DNA of 64,000 nucleotides from Melitaea cinxia (lineage: Eukaryota > Arthropoda > Insecta > Lepidoptera > Nymphalidae). Below are positions 30,786 through 42,035 of the stretch, piece after piece. The DNA is taken from NCBI RefSeq assembly GCF_905220565.1, contig NC_059415.1, positions 2,710,001 through 2,774,000 of the forward strand. The letters are read 5' to 3'. A program made the translations under genes and the position numbers. How positions within the stretch are numbered: the first letter of the stretch is position 1; each line of letters opens with the position of its first letter. The notes beneath the pieces were generated by a model, which was not told where the DNA came from, ran no database searches, and worked only from the letters and a program-made list of their open reading frames with translations.

Positions 30786-32363
30786 CTCTCATACCTTGTA
30801 AACATCATACTGTAGGTACGTAATTTTTGAAATATATTTATTCATTGTACTAATATAAATAACTCGAAAGCCGGTAGTTCGCGTCTGGAAACCAAAATAA
30901 ACTGGTTACGTTTATTTGTTGTTGCCTCATTTATACATTCCAATATATTTTGAATGTTATTGCGTTGGAACTATAATATTATTAGAGATGTATTTTCCGT
31001 TAGATTGCGGACTTTTTAAGGTATTTATAGAATTTGTATAATTACTAGGTGATTTAGTCATACTTCGACTAATTTATTACCTGACTGCCAAGGAAGGCTT
31101 ATGTTTTTCGCGCGTATCTTGTATGTATGTATGTTTGTTTGTAATATTCTTTACTACCTCATATTTCCAGAACCACTGAACGGATTTACATAATTGAGGT
31201 ATCGTTAGGTTCGTCTTAGCTGCCCAAGTGTTTTTAGATAGGTGAAATTAAAAAAAAATCAAACATGGCGGCTGCGCGAAGCCATTGTAGTTAATGAAAA
31301 AAAAATTTTTTTTTTTTTTACTATTTATTTGTCTAATCTGAATCTTCTCTCATATCTAGAGTTATTTGTCTAGTCATAATATAGTTAGTAGTCCAAATTT
31401 ATTTAAATTACTTTCAGATATATTAAATATCAAAACATGACCCCGATCGTGTGTGTTTAAATCGAGTTTTTCCGAGAACTATAATTTTATCACTGATAAT
31501 ACGTGTTAAGATAAAAAGGTAAAGTATCAATATACATACAGCATTTCATCGGTTACGATCGATACTTATGGCATCACTTTTCCTAGAAACCAATTACAAG
31601 ATTAAAATATAATGGCATGGAAGTCACAATGTCTTATACGAGTCAAAAATATTAATAAACTAGCTGCCCGGATAGACTTAGTTTTGTCAAGTTAATAGTA
31701 TTTTTTTTTTATTATTATTAAAACCTCCCGCGGGCCTTAAGGAACATAGATAAAAAATTGCCGAATCGGTAGAGCCATTCTCGAGTTATGCACTTAGCAA
31801 CATTCATTTTTATTTATATAGTTATTTGGCATACACAGTATCATTTAAAATTATTAAAATTATTTTGGGCTTATAATACTTGACCTTATTACTCGTAATT
31901 TGAGCTTAATTATATATTAAAAACATGTTTTGTTCGCATTTATGTATGCGGATCCAATAAAGATATTATTATGAGAGGTAAGCTGTGGTTGTCGCCTCGC
32001 CTGGTTTAAAACTCGTTCACCGAAATAAAATTTTATCTTATTATACCTCTCAAAAATATTTGATTGCTTGAAATAAACGCCTTACACTCAAAGCATCAGC
32101 TAGAGCTTAAAGCTTACTCTTGTGTTGGGGGTCTAGAAACACAAACATTACACAAACACAAACACTTAGACCACGGCGAATATAATGTATGCCTATTGTG
32201 CGGTGATCGAACAACCATATGCCAGTGTTGTTACCGTTGCCTTAACGAGACGTCAAAAGCTACGCCTGGCGGTTTCACCTGCGTAATTTCTAATTTCGTA
32301 GTATTCGTAGTAATTTCAGAATAGTTCTTAATATGAAGATTTTTAGATGCCACGATTTTTTTC
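30786..32363. other. Intronic sequence with old repeat remnants
   Basis: 31090-31300 resembles a common lepidopteran repeat (TGAACGGATTTACATAAT, TCAAACATGGCGGCTGCG). 31720-31825 matches 25060-25155. 32120-32250 is a diverged head of the Metulj-like SINE on the minus strand (ACCACGGCGAATATAATG, GGTGATCGAACAACC). Confidence 0.45.
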
Positions 32364-32596
32364 TAGTTATTATTAATATGTACGATTTTATTTTTGTGTA
32401 CCCACACATTAGGAATTCTAAACATTTTTTTTGAATATCATATCAAAAATTGACCGCTCCAGCGGGATTCGAACCCGCGTCTCCGACTGACCGTGTCCCG
32501 ACCGACCGACACGGTCAGTCGGAGACGCGGGTTCGAATCCCGCTGGAGCGGTCAATTTTTGATATGATATTCAAAAAAAATGTTTAGTTATTATTA
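32364..32596 (-). mobile_element. tRNA-derived fold-back element, copy 2 (perfect 80-bp hairpin)
   Basis: A perfect 80-bp inverted repeat (32418-32497 with 32508-32587) with a 10-base loop. Each arm contains the 3' half of a tRNA-like unit: GTCAGTCGGAGACGCGGG, B box GGTTCGAATCC, CGCTGGAGCGG, then CAATTTTTGATATGATATTC. The element is bounded by the direct repeat TAGTTATTATTA (32364-32375 and 32585-32596), a likely target duplication. The left part (32376-32417) is the normal 3' body shared with the copy at 24015. The tRNA-like 5' half has been replaced by an inverted copy of the 3' half. Confidence 0.85.
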
Positions 32597-33326
32597 TTTA
32601 AGTTTATATTTCATATCAAAATTTGTTTATTTTAATATGTTATTACAGAATTCTGTTATGATCATCGAGTAATTGATCTAAAGATAAATTAACTCTGTAA
32701 ATGATTGATGTATTGATTGACTTATCGTCGAAAAATAATGACGAATGATTTGTCGATTTATTTGAACCGAAGTTTTCTAATGCCCAGTTGCTTTATTAAG
32801 AAAACGGTTTGTTTAGCTTACGAATCATTAAATTTGGACGTGTTTTATTTTAATCTAGATTTATCTTTAACGGATTATAACCAAAACGAACCGTTTTTTG
32901 AATATAGCAACTGGGCTAAAATGTTTTTGTACTTTGATGAACTGCTAATTGAGACTTCAATTGCTTGAACCGTTTTATAAAATTTTGTTCACAATTCTAC
33001 GGGATTAATTACATTAAAACGTAAGTTTTTTTTTAATAGTTGGTTTATATATTAGTAGCTATTTTCAAGTGAACATCTATTTCAAGTGAACGTGTTTTCA
33101 AGTGATTTAGATACCAGTCCAGCCTGTTTTAAATCGAAATATTTGATTCATATGATATTTTCATATGTTATTATATTTTGATTATGATGTCGTATGATAT
33201 TTTGATTTGTTAGGATCCAAAGGCACAAAAAATGTTAATTTAAAGAAATATTGTTAAAAGTATTACATGTTTTTTTCAACGGTTCCCAATAAAAGGCAAA
33301 TTCCTTGTCAGGTGTCATGCAACACA
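32597..33326. other. Intronic sequence, nothing recognised
   Basis: Low-complexity AT sequence. The 83-codon frame at 32717-32968 has no recognised domain. Confidence 0.45.
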
Positions 33327-33334
33327 TCCAAGTG

Positions 33335-33376
<42 letters not shown>

Positions 33377-33709
33377 TTCAGCCTATTACAGTCCACTGCT
33401 GGACATATGCCTCCACAAGTTAGCGCCAAAAATGGAGTGAACTCATGTGTTTTGCCCATAGTCACCACACTAGGCAGGCGGGTTGGTGACCCCAGGGCTG
33501 ACTTTATCCCGCCGAAGACGCTGCTGCCCGTCTTCAACCTGTCTATTTTAAAGCCAGCAGTTGGATAGTTATTCCACCATCGGTCGGCTTTTTAAGTTTC
33601 AAGGTAGTAGTGGAACTGTGTTGACTCTTAGTCGCCTCTTACAACACCCACAGGAAGAGAGGGGGTGGCTATATTCTTAACGCCGTAATCACACAGCGTC
33701 CAAGTGCAT
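33327..33709 (-). mobile_element. Short retroposon with RTE tail and (ATG)n, full length, with TSD
   Basis: The 361-bp unit (33338-33698) is flanked by the 11-bp direct repeat TCCAAGTGCAT (33327-33337 and 33699-33709). On its own strand it starts CGCTGTGTGATTACGGCG, has CCCTCTCTTCCTGTGG, AAAAAGCCGACCGATGG and GGGCAAAACACATGAG, and ends in GGAGGCATATGTCCAGCAG followed by about 13 ATG repeats. It has no coding capacity and no obvious A/B boxes. The shared 5' start with 12536-12735 argues for a SINE-like unit mobilised by the RTE LINE whose tail it carries. Confidence 0.8.
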
Positions 33710-33952
33710 AGATATTTATTATAAACGGCTTAAAAATTGGATTAAGATCTTATATTATATATACAACCTATCCTATCCTACTGCGTCAATTGTTTGACCA
33801 GCTTTATAGATTCGCGCACGCGCGATTTTCAACACATATCCCTTTGTTGTTGTGGGAAATGTGACTCCATACCTTTATCTCAGATGCTAGCTTCACCAAA
33901 TACTAGTATGAATCTGTATGGTAGCGGTTTAATTTTTGTATCTTGTTCACAG
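33710..33952. other. inaD: 3' end of intron before inaD PDZ2 exon
   Basis: This ends with a good acceptor (TTTTTGTATCTTGTTCACAG, AG at 33951-33952). There are no features other than the splice site. Confidence 0.7.
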
Positions 33953-34155
33953 ACAAAATCAAGAAGAAGTATGCATCCCTCGGTGAGAGTGTGGTGGTTG
34001 TTAAGTTGGAAAGGACGCCGAAGGCCGGGCTCGGGCTCAGTCTTGCGGGCCACAGGGACAGGAGTCGCATGGCCGTGTTCATATGCGGTATGAACCCCGC
34101 CGGGGCAGCTGTGAAGTCGAATCCACCGATCAAAGTTGGCGATGAGATTTTGGAG
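33953..34155 (+). CDS. inaD: inaD exon encoding most of PDZ domain 2
   Basis: InaD is the photoreceptor scaffold that gathers TRP channel, phospholipase C (NORPA) and eye-PKC in the rhabdomere. This 203-bp exon begins with two bases of a split codon, then KIKKKYASLGESV and the PDZ fold. The carboxylate-binding loop is KAGLGLSLAGHRD, followed by MAVFICGMNPAGAA and IKVGDEILE. It closely follows the second PDZ of Drosophila InaD, including the Lys/Tyr-rich lead-in, the LALAGHKDR-like loop and the KPGDEIVEVNG turn. It ends in phase 0 at GAG|GTAAAT (donor at 34156). The domain is completed by the exon at 48157. No stops or frameshifts were seen. Other multi-PDZ proteins (Patj, MUPP1-like) are possible, but the joined exons fit InaD better. 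Confidence 0.88.
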
Positions 34156-35310
34156 GTAAATTAATGAATATTTACGATATTATTATTTGATTGGTTTGGT
34201 TTGTGGAATCCCACTGCTGGGCATAGTTCGCTTTCTCCATGTAGAAGAACGGTCGGAGCTTTGATTTGAATATTATCAACTTACAACTGATTAGAGATGA
34301 CACTCAAACACACACACACACACGCATACACGCACACTCAAAAAGACACAGGCACATAGTGATGTTCCGGACCTAAGATCGAAAATATATTAGTAAACAA
34401 AATTGTTTATGGATAAACACACAAATACATTCAACACAGATTCCAATCAATCCCAAAAAAAAGCTATTGTATCGCACTCGAAAGCAGTTCCCAGAAACAA
34501 AGTTTGGAAAAACTATAATACTTTTGTTCTAATACCTAGAAACTAGTTCTTTACTGTGTGATAAAAATATCTAAATATTAAATTTATAAAAATATTACAA
34601 ATTATATTACAAACAACAACTAAATATTACAAATTATATGATTCTAAAAAAATCTTTCGTTCTAATCGTTCTAAAATGTATCTTCTTTTTTGTGTGTGCA
34701 ATAAAGTTAATAAATAAAATAAATAAATAACTAGTTATCAAACATCTATGCGCTTTCCGTGATGCGAGGACTACGGTACAGGTAATTACAAATACATTAC
34801 AAATAAAGTTTTACAGGTTTCCACAAATAAAAAATAAAAAACAATTTATAGTTAAAAATACACATTACACAGTTATGTAAATCAACACAAAATAAGTGAT
34901 CGTTTTTACAAAATGCATCTTTTATTGACTCTGATTATCTTGTAGATTAATCACTGTACCAAATTGAGCTCATCATTATCTACTGCAATAAAGCTTTATC
35001 ATTTAATGACTACACGAAAATACACAGGAGGTCATTGAACTGGCATATTTAGCCATGGTAAGTCCGTACAAATAATGTAACGAGATGCAGTACTCATAAA
35101 CAAAAGGGCATTAGTGGTAAATTTTTCTTAAGAGAAAAAATATATAAATGTTCTCAGCAACATTGAAATTTTTTGCTAGGTCACAAATAAGGGTCTGATC
35201 ATGATGAAGATTTTCGTACTGTTATATGATAATGACATCAAGAAATATATAATTATAATTATTTTGATCGAAAAAAAATAATATAAATAGCTATTATATA
35301 GGCTTTCTCT
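34156..35310. other. Start of 14.0-kb intron, SINE scraps
   Basis: 34195-34260 is a minus-strand scrap of the Metulj-like SINE 3' end (CCCACTGCTGGGCATAG). 34310-34335 is a CA run. 34655-34735 ends in a LINE-type tail (GTGTGCAATAAAGTTAATAA). The rest is unrecognised. Confidence 0.5.
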
Positions 35311-35316
35311 CTATAC

Positions 35317-35450
35317 AAGGGTTGGTACTTAATCTAACCCACTTCTCTACTGCGAGTCGGTGGATATATTCCCTACTATGAGTAACGCTCGCTATTAAGT
35401 ATTTATAACAACCGGGAACGACGGCTTAACGAGCTCTCAGAGGCATCTAT
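35317..35450 (-). mobile_element. Metulj-like SINE fragment
   Basis: The reverse complement contains CGTTACTCATAGTAGGGAAT, ATATATCCACCGACTCGCAG and CCGTCGTTCCCGGTTGTTAT. Both ends are degraded. Confidence 0.7.
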
Positions 35451-35459
35451 GTTATAGTA

Positions 35460-37000
35460 CTTTGAATATCATAATGATTTCTGTTATGTGTCGATAATAA
35501 AAACCGGAACAGATAACTTTTTTGTTGATAAATTTACACGCTTTTCAAGGAAAGGTTGTGGTTTATATTATATAACATATATAAATATAATATTAAAAAT
35601 ATCAATAAGCAATAGGCTAGTTATGTTATTAATTAGATGTACCCGTAACTTGCTTCAAATATGTGTGTTAAGATAAAACATGCTCTAATTTTTTATGTTA
35701 GACCAGGCCATACGATTGCGAAATCATATCAAATTTTATTCGATTGCTTTTGGTTTATGTGCGAACACACAAATATAGAGATATACAACTTTTATAACTA
35801 AAATAAGGAATAAATAAAGAAAAATAAAGAACTTTTTATCAAAAAATTTACAGAATTAAAATCATATATTGCTAAGAACAGACATTATATAATTAGAAGA
35901 AAAAAAAACGTCTCAAATGTACACAAGCCCTATCGCGCAGACTTTGGCAAACGGCAAGTGATATAGTCGCAATATAACGCGAGAACAAGACAGATTGCTG
36001 ATCTGTGAGCGAGTGAATGGCGGGAATAACGAGCGAATAATTGATCAGTTTGTCAAACTGTCTTTCTAAATTTTTACCACAGATAATAGAAATGAATCTA
36101 TATCCGTATTTTGGAGCGGATTTGCTAAAATATGTTAATTTTGAAATATATTCATTTTTTTAAATATGTTAAGAAATCTCAAGATATTAAAAAAATGTTG
36201 TACAGTAATGAAATGTCGAAAAGATAATGATAGAGTGATTCTTTGATTTTTTAACTAAACGTTTTGATTTATTCTGTAATGTCATAAAAAAACCTATTAG
36301 AAATGCGGTATTTATTTTTCACTGCTTTAAAAAAAAGAGGATGTTCTAAATTCGACTTATCGATGTGTCCTCTTTTACTGGGTGCACCGATTTTGAATAT
36401 AATTTGTATTCTAAAACTCGTGCTTGTTGTGTGACCTTATTTAAGTTTAAGCATAATCTAACGAGTAGTTTTTCAGCTATCCCTTATAATGTGTATGATA
36501 CTATAGTAATGATGTCAATTGAATTCAGTGTTTTCGCTTCCGAGCACACACAATTACATTACTTTTGACAGTAGTCATGTAATTGAATTAATTGTAAACG
36601 TTAATAAATTGAAATGAATCTCTTGTGAATTACGTGACAAACAATAGGAAATATTAGGGGAAATAATTTATAATTAAGAGGGTTCGGTTATCAATTAATG
36701 ATGGGTTGGTGCAATAATATTTTTAAACTTTTCCCAAAGGATTAATTTTGTCAGTCATATCTTATCGAATATATTGATATATTTGTATTTTTTTAAATGT
36801 TTTATAGTAATTCACACATTTATAATTAAAGATAATAAGAATGTTTTAACTTGAATGCGCCCAAAGACGTTCTCGTCACTAATAGTGACCTCTTACAGAC
36901 AATCTCTTTCAATAGAAAAGAAAATATTGATAATATAACGTGACTAGGTAAACTAAAGAGGTTTTATTAACTTGTTTGACATAAATTTTTATGACTATTT
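35460..37000. other. Intronic sequence with TIR-repeat relic
   Basis: 36325-36570 is a diverged sense copy of the TIR-ended repeat (CTGCTTTAAAAAAAAGAGG, TTTACTGGGTGCACCGATT). 36860-36915 has a LINE 3'-end trace. The rest is unrecognised. Confidence 0.5.
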
Positions 37001-37004
37001 ATAC

Positions 37005-37350
37005 TAATGGTCGCCTAGAGGTCGAAATTCGACCATAATTAAAATTTTAAAATTAAAGAAAACCAAAAAATAATGAAAATAAAGAACCTTTTTTAAACAT
37101 TTTCAATTTGACTACAGACTGACAATCAACAAAGGAGTATAATATGCGTGTGTGTGTCAAATACATGGTAGTGTATGTAATGTTTTTTTCTATTGATTTA
37201 ATATATTTTATGCATAATTTCAAAAGAATATTAGCATTCTGCACTTCTTCTCTATATAAACTATAAGTGTACGAAATTTCATACTACTCCGTCCGCGCAA
37301 TTTTCGTAAAAAGGGGTACAAAGTTTCTGCTTCAAGTATTAATATATAGA
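37005..37350 (+). repeat. Interspersed repeat E, copy 1
   Basis: It starts GGTCGCCTAGAGGTCGAAAT, TCGACCATAATTAAAATTTT, continues with AAAATAAAGAACCTTTTTT and GACTGACAATCAACAAA, and ends CGTCCGCGCAATTTTCG, TAAAAAGGGGTACAAAG, AGTATTAATATATAG. The inverted copy at 41335-41665 and the partial copy at 61985-62136 define the family. Class unknown. Confidence 0.7.
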
Positions 37351-37620
37351 TAAGAGACTCGTAAAATAGATGAGACTCGGTCTGTGGAGTCGTCAGTATG
37401 GCTAATTTAAAATTAGTGTTGTAAATTTTTCTTAATCTTCTTTAGAAGCGTAGATATTAAATTAAATTAATTTACCGCTGTTTAATGTACAGTAACTGGT
37501 TGATTTAGTAATTAAGATTTAAGTGATATCAAATTGATATAACAATATAATAAACTGTCGAATCAATAGACGAGATAAAGTAATTTTAAAAGTTATTTTT
37601 ATTAGATTTAGAAAGATATT

Positions 37621-37915
37621 TAAGAAATTGAAAGGGAAAACATCATCATCATCTTCCTGCCCTTATCCCACTATGTAGGGTCGGCACAACATGTTTTCCT
37701 CTTCCATTCCTCTCTATTATTCGTCACTTCAGTGCTTATTCCTTTCTTTCTCATATCCTCACTCACACAATCCATCCATCGCTTTTTCGGTCTCCCGATC
37801 GCTCTTCGTCCTTCGACATTCATCCCTAACATTCTTTTACCAACATAGCGTTCATCCCTCCTCATTACATGCCCATACCACGCTAATCTATTACTAAGAA
37901 ATTGAAAGGGAAAAC
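37621..37915 (-). mobile_element. RTE-type LINE, extreme 5' truncation, perfect 21-bp TSD
   Basis: A 253-bp insert (37642-37894) flanked by identical 21-bp direct repeats at 37621-37641 and 37895-37915 (core AAATTGAAAGGG). It ends in an ATG-repeat tail on its own strand. It holds only the C-terminal codons of a LINE polyprotein. The perfect, long target duplication marks it as recent. Confidence 0.88.
37671..37894 (-). pseudogene. C-terminal fragment of RTE LINE polyprotein
   Basis: About 74 codons in frame: RLAWYGHVMRRDERYVGKR, GRPKKRWMDCVSEDMRKKG, ending WKRKTCCADPT. The LxWxGHVxR and GRPxxRW motifs are typical of the RTE/BovB C-terminus, after the reverse transcriptase. It belongs to a different subfamily from the LINE at 50128. 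No reverse transcriptase or endonuclease remains. Confidence 0.85.
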
Positions 37916-38087
37916 TTAGAGTGTTTATATTTATAAATGAAAATGAAAGTAAATGACATTTCCGCGGTAACATAAGCAATGAATTTTTTTCAGTAATTGT
38001 TTTACGTACGATGTTTACTTAACGCATGCGGCTTTGAAGTAAAATGTACAAAGTTTGTTTCCTTTAGTTAACGTAATGCTGTTGCAA

Positions 38088-38367
38088 CGAACGAAAAAAA
38101 AACAGACTTCAATTGCATCGACACATAAGTAGTCGAAACAAATTAACAAACGCACTATTCGCCACTACGATTTACGAAGGTTCCCCTCGGTTTCTCTGGG
38201 ATGCCATCATCAGGTTCTGATTTCCTTATAATATTTCGTGCAATATCTCCTTTCCAATAAAAAATAATCATCAAAATCGGTTCATAAACGACGAAGCTAT
38301 CCGCGAACTCACATAAAAAAAATTATACGGTCGAATTGAGAAACCTTCTCCTTTTTTGAAGTCGGTT
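38088..38367 (-). repeat. TIR-ended repeat, copy 3
   Basis: Reverse orientation: AACAGACTTCAATTGCATCG at the left end, GATGCCATCATCAGG, CGACGAAGCTATCCGCG in the middle, and TTTGAAGTCGGTTAA at the right end. Confidence 0.7.
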
Positions 38368-39999
38368 AATAATGAATCAAAATACACTTAAAGTATATTA
38401 GTTTCAAGTATCGTGAGTTAATATACTGTTCTACTGTTGTAGAGTCCATAATGTCCCTTTAGTAGTAGACAATCAACGCCCGCTCGACCATTGACCGAAT
38501 ATTGCTCAGCTAATATTGAATCGTCGTTTCAGGTTTCAGGGCTGATCGATATAACACCAATATAAGTAATAGTAAGACTAGTTTGGTAAAATATATTCAA
38601 CACAGTTACGAGTGTTTTTTACTATTATAGTCTAAAGATCTGTATTGTGCGATCCTCCAACCTGAGTATGTAAAACATTTGTCGTAATCTGTCATATACC
38701 AATTTGGAATTCACAAATAAGGATTGATATATTTAATTAATTTAAATATTAAAAACTAAAAACAAGTATTTTTTGTAACCTTCGTACGTAATTGTCAATA
38801 GCAAATATTTAAAAAAAAACTTTAGTCAATATCTGTGTTGCTAATGTATATAAAATTATTTTCAAATTTTGTTATTATCTGGCTTAAAATTATCTCTGAA
38901 CTAGATTAATTTTTCTAAAATGTTACATTTTATTATTTTATTTCATTCATTTTAAAATTGTCAATATTTGCCTTAAAAACATTTCTATTAATAAAGAGGA
39001 AATATTACCGATTAGAAAATTTAGAATAAGGTAGGTGAAATCAAATATTGTAACGACCCTACGTGATTTGAACCAAAAGAAATTTTTCGTTTTTCAAAGA
39101 AAACAACGGCGTCAAAACAGTGGTATGTTTTTACGCTTTTCTATCTGTAAGTGTTGACTTCCGGTCTAATCCTATTCCGGTCACGATTTTACAAAACGAA
39201 ATGAGATCAGCGTTTTTCCAACGAGATCGAATCAACAGCGGACTCTACGACCGTAGCTGGAATTATAATTTCGTAAAGCCTTTAATTCTAATTTGTAATC
39301 ACGTGATAAAGTAACTGAGCCTTGCTGTACAGCGACTAGAGTAGAATAACTAAAACAAATATAAATAAACCCTGTAACACATATGCCAGCTGACTAATTT
39401 ACTTTTGTGCAATATATATATATATATATATATATAATTATATTGTAAAACTTGGTGAGCCAAAATTACTCAACACCGTTCAAACTTGGGCCTTAGAGCA
39501 ACGATGTATTTATGTTAATAATAGTAAAATTATAATACAAAAACAAAAAAATTTGAAAACAGATATTAAAATTTATGTATTTATAATGTATTATACATAC
39601 ATAACTGATAATATTTTGTGAGAATATAATTATTTATGATATTAAAAAAAAGGTAGAACATAACACACACAATTTCTAAGTCATAATCAGCATATAATGT
39701 AATACATGTATTCTCCGTTATGTATTCTCCATTCCATTTAACATTTTTTAAATCCTTCGCGCTATGTCAGTAATAGTGAAAGCCTTTAAATCCAATAAAT
39801 AAATATTTTTGGTTCACAAAACTATTTCCCAATTAAAGCGTGTAGGCCATGTTATGTATCGACGTGCTATGTGTAAATGGTACTTTATTTAGGAAGTATA
39901 GATTTGTAATTTATTTTATTTTCAACACTGCCAATCTTCTAAATTAACGGATACCATATCTTAAATTTCTCTTAGGACGAATAAATTTCCTAAAAGTAC
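38368..39999. other. Intronic sequence, nothing recognised
   Basis: Contains an (AT) run at 39411-39436. The 64-codon frame at 39120-39314 is in slightly GC-richer sequence but lacks splice sites or a known motif. Confidence 0.45.
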
Positions 40000-40312
40000 T
40001 AGCTGACTCGGCAAACGTTGTCTTGCCGCTAAACGCTATTTAAAAATAGGGGTTGGTGGTAGAAGGGTGAAAATTTAGGGTTGTATGTATTTTTCAATGC
40101 CAAATCATAATAAAATAAAGAATAAATAATTTATCTAAAAAGTAAAAAAAAATTAGGTGTGGAATACTCTTAACATTTAGGAGGATGAAAAATATATGTT
40201 ATTCGATTCTCAGACCTACCCAATATGCACACGAAATTTCATTAGAATCGGTCAAGCCGTTTCGGAGGAGTTTACTACAAACACCGCGACACGAGAATTT
40301 TATGTATTAGAT
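40000..40312 (+). repeat. Interspersed repeat D, long copy
   Basis: The most complete sense copy: ACTAGCTGACTCGGCAAACG, TTGTCTTGCCGC, GATGAAAAATATATG, AATCGGTCAAGCCG, TTTCGGAGGAGTTTAC and GAGAATTTTATGTATTAGAT. Confidence 0.7.
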
Positions 40313-40382
40313 TATTTGTCACGATAGAGCATGAGATAAATTTATTCACTTGAAACTAAAGCGACGTGTGATAATTGTGATT

Positions 40383-40654
40383 GCTCGCAAACGAAAAAAA
40401 CTGACTTCAATTACATCGACAAGTAGAAGAAAAAAATTAACAAACGCGCTAGTCGTCACTAAGTTTTTTGAGGGTTTCCCTCAATTTCTCTGGGATCCCA
40501 TCATAACATCCTGATTTCCTTATCGTGGTACTACACTTGGGATATCTCGTTTAAAACAAAAAAAGTATTATGAAAACCAGTTCATAAACGACGAAATTAT
40601 CCCCGAACATACGTATATATGTATATATATATGTATGTTCGGGGTATAAAACAA

Positions 40655-40710
<56 letters not shown>

Positions 40711-40713
40711 TTG
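40383..40713 (-). repeat. TIR-ended repeat, copy 4, ending in two AT-rich hairpins
   Basis: The left part is a reverse copy (CTGACTTCAATTACATCGAC, TGGGATCCCATCATAAC, ACGACGAAATTATCCC). The usual outer end is replaced by two palindromes: CCCCGAACATAC paired with GTATGTTCGGGG (40599-40642) and CAAAAAGGTATA paired with TATACCTTTTTG around an AT run (40652-40713). Confidence 0.65.
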
Positions 40714-41334
40714 AGAAAATGTGGTTTTTTGACAAATATTTTGTTAAAAATGATGGTGGTTGGTCTGATAGAATTTACAGAATTTATCTTCTTAAAAAAC
40801 TTTGATATTCCATCTACTTCTACTATTAAGCTTTTAATATTTCTAGTTATAAATCATAACACACATCTGGTTATCAAACTGATGAATCTCCAAATAAAAA
40901 TGATTGATTGACTAAATGAAATATTAACAAACTATTTTGACTGATCTATATTTACAGACGGGAAAATTTGAAATGTTTACGAATGAATTCACCATCAAAT
41001 GACACAATAGTCACAATATTATTCACGGCACCGGGCAATAAAATGGCTGACTGGATGAATAAATAATAAACAAATGAGTATTTGAGTGAATGAAAAATCA
41101 TTCGTTATAGACGAGTGAATTTCTTAATAAGCGACTTGTGAAGTACGTTAAGCTTTAGGTCATTATTTAAAGATAATTGTGTTTGCTCGCATACGATAAA
41201 AACCTACGTCGATTTATATTGACAAGTAATACAACGTAGTCGACAAAATAGTTCTTTATATACGAATTATTAGAAATAATTAAAAAAATACTTTTAGGAA
41301 TAATTAAAAAGTTATGAGGTATATCATCTATATA
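40714..41334. other. Intronic sequence, TIR-repeat scrap
   Basis: 41180-41260 is an inner end of a TIR-ended repeat (GTGTTTGCTCGCATACGAT). The rest is unrecognised. Confidence 0.45.
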
Positions 41335-41665
41335 CGAATACGTTAAGCAAAAACTTTGGACGCCTTTTTACGAAAATTGCGCGGACGGAAGAGTGTGAAA
41401 TTTCGTACACTTATAGTTTATATAAAGGAGGAGTGCAGAATGCTAATATTCTTTTGAAATTATGCATAAAAATAGATAAAATAAATAAAAAAAATCGTTA
41501 CACAGGCTACCATGTATTTGACACACACACGCATATTGTCAAAGTCTGTAGTCAAGTTAATTAAAAATTACAAAAAAGGTTCTTTATTTTCATAAGTTTT
41601 TGGTTTTATTTATTTATTTTTTTAATTATGGATGAATTTCGACCTCTTAGCGACCACTAGTATAT
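41335..41665 (-). repeat. Interspersed repeat E, copy 2 (inverted relative to copy 1)
   Basis: The reverse complement follows 37005-37350: CCGTCCGCGCAATTTTCG, TGACAATATGCGTGTGTG, CGCTAAGAGGTCGAAATTC. The two copies lie in the same intron in opposite orientation, about 4 kb apart. Confidence 0.7.
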
Positions 41666-42035
41666 ATTAATACGCTAAGGTTAAGATTTTTGCCTCTCTT
41701 TTTAGAAAAAACCTCACAATTACTCCACATAAATTATATATCTTTTTATAGATAATTGCTTGCTCTACCGGCATCCACAGAGAGTCAGCATAGCACTCTT
41801 GGCACTCTCTTGGTGTTGTGATAATACACATTATTTCAATAAAGTGCCGTAACCACTTACCATTTTCGTTACGCTTGTTTGTAAACCTAGTGCGAGTAAA
41901 AAATATTAATCATAATTAATTTCAATTAACGCAATAGGTAGATGCTTTAATAGGCGCAAGGGGGTATAACCCAATTCATTATCAACGTTATTTTGGGCTT
42001 TCATACGTCCTACATACCGAGCGAATTTTCAGTTC

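Noticed and set aside
33337..33376. Possible CRISPR-like or satellite array
   Set aside because: A simple CAT trinucleotide run without spacers. It is the tail of a retroposon.
33305..33568. Frame with a run of histidines
   Set aside because: The His run is the (CAT)n tail of a retroposon read on the opposite strand.
34195..34260. Possible extension of the PDZ exon past the donor
   Set aside because: The frame stops within a few codons of GTAAAT. The sequence there is a SINE scrap, and the next exon at 48157 continues the domain exactly.
39120..39314. 64-codon frame in slightly GC-richer sequence
   Set aside because: No acceptor/donor pair of compatible phase with the inaD exons and no recognised motif.
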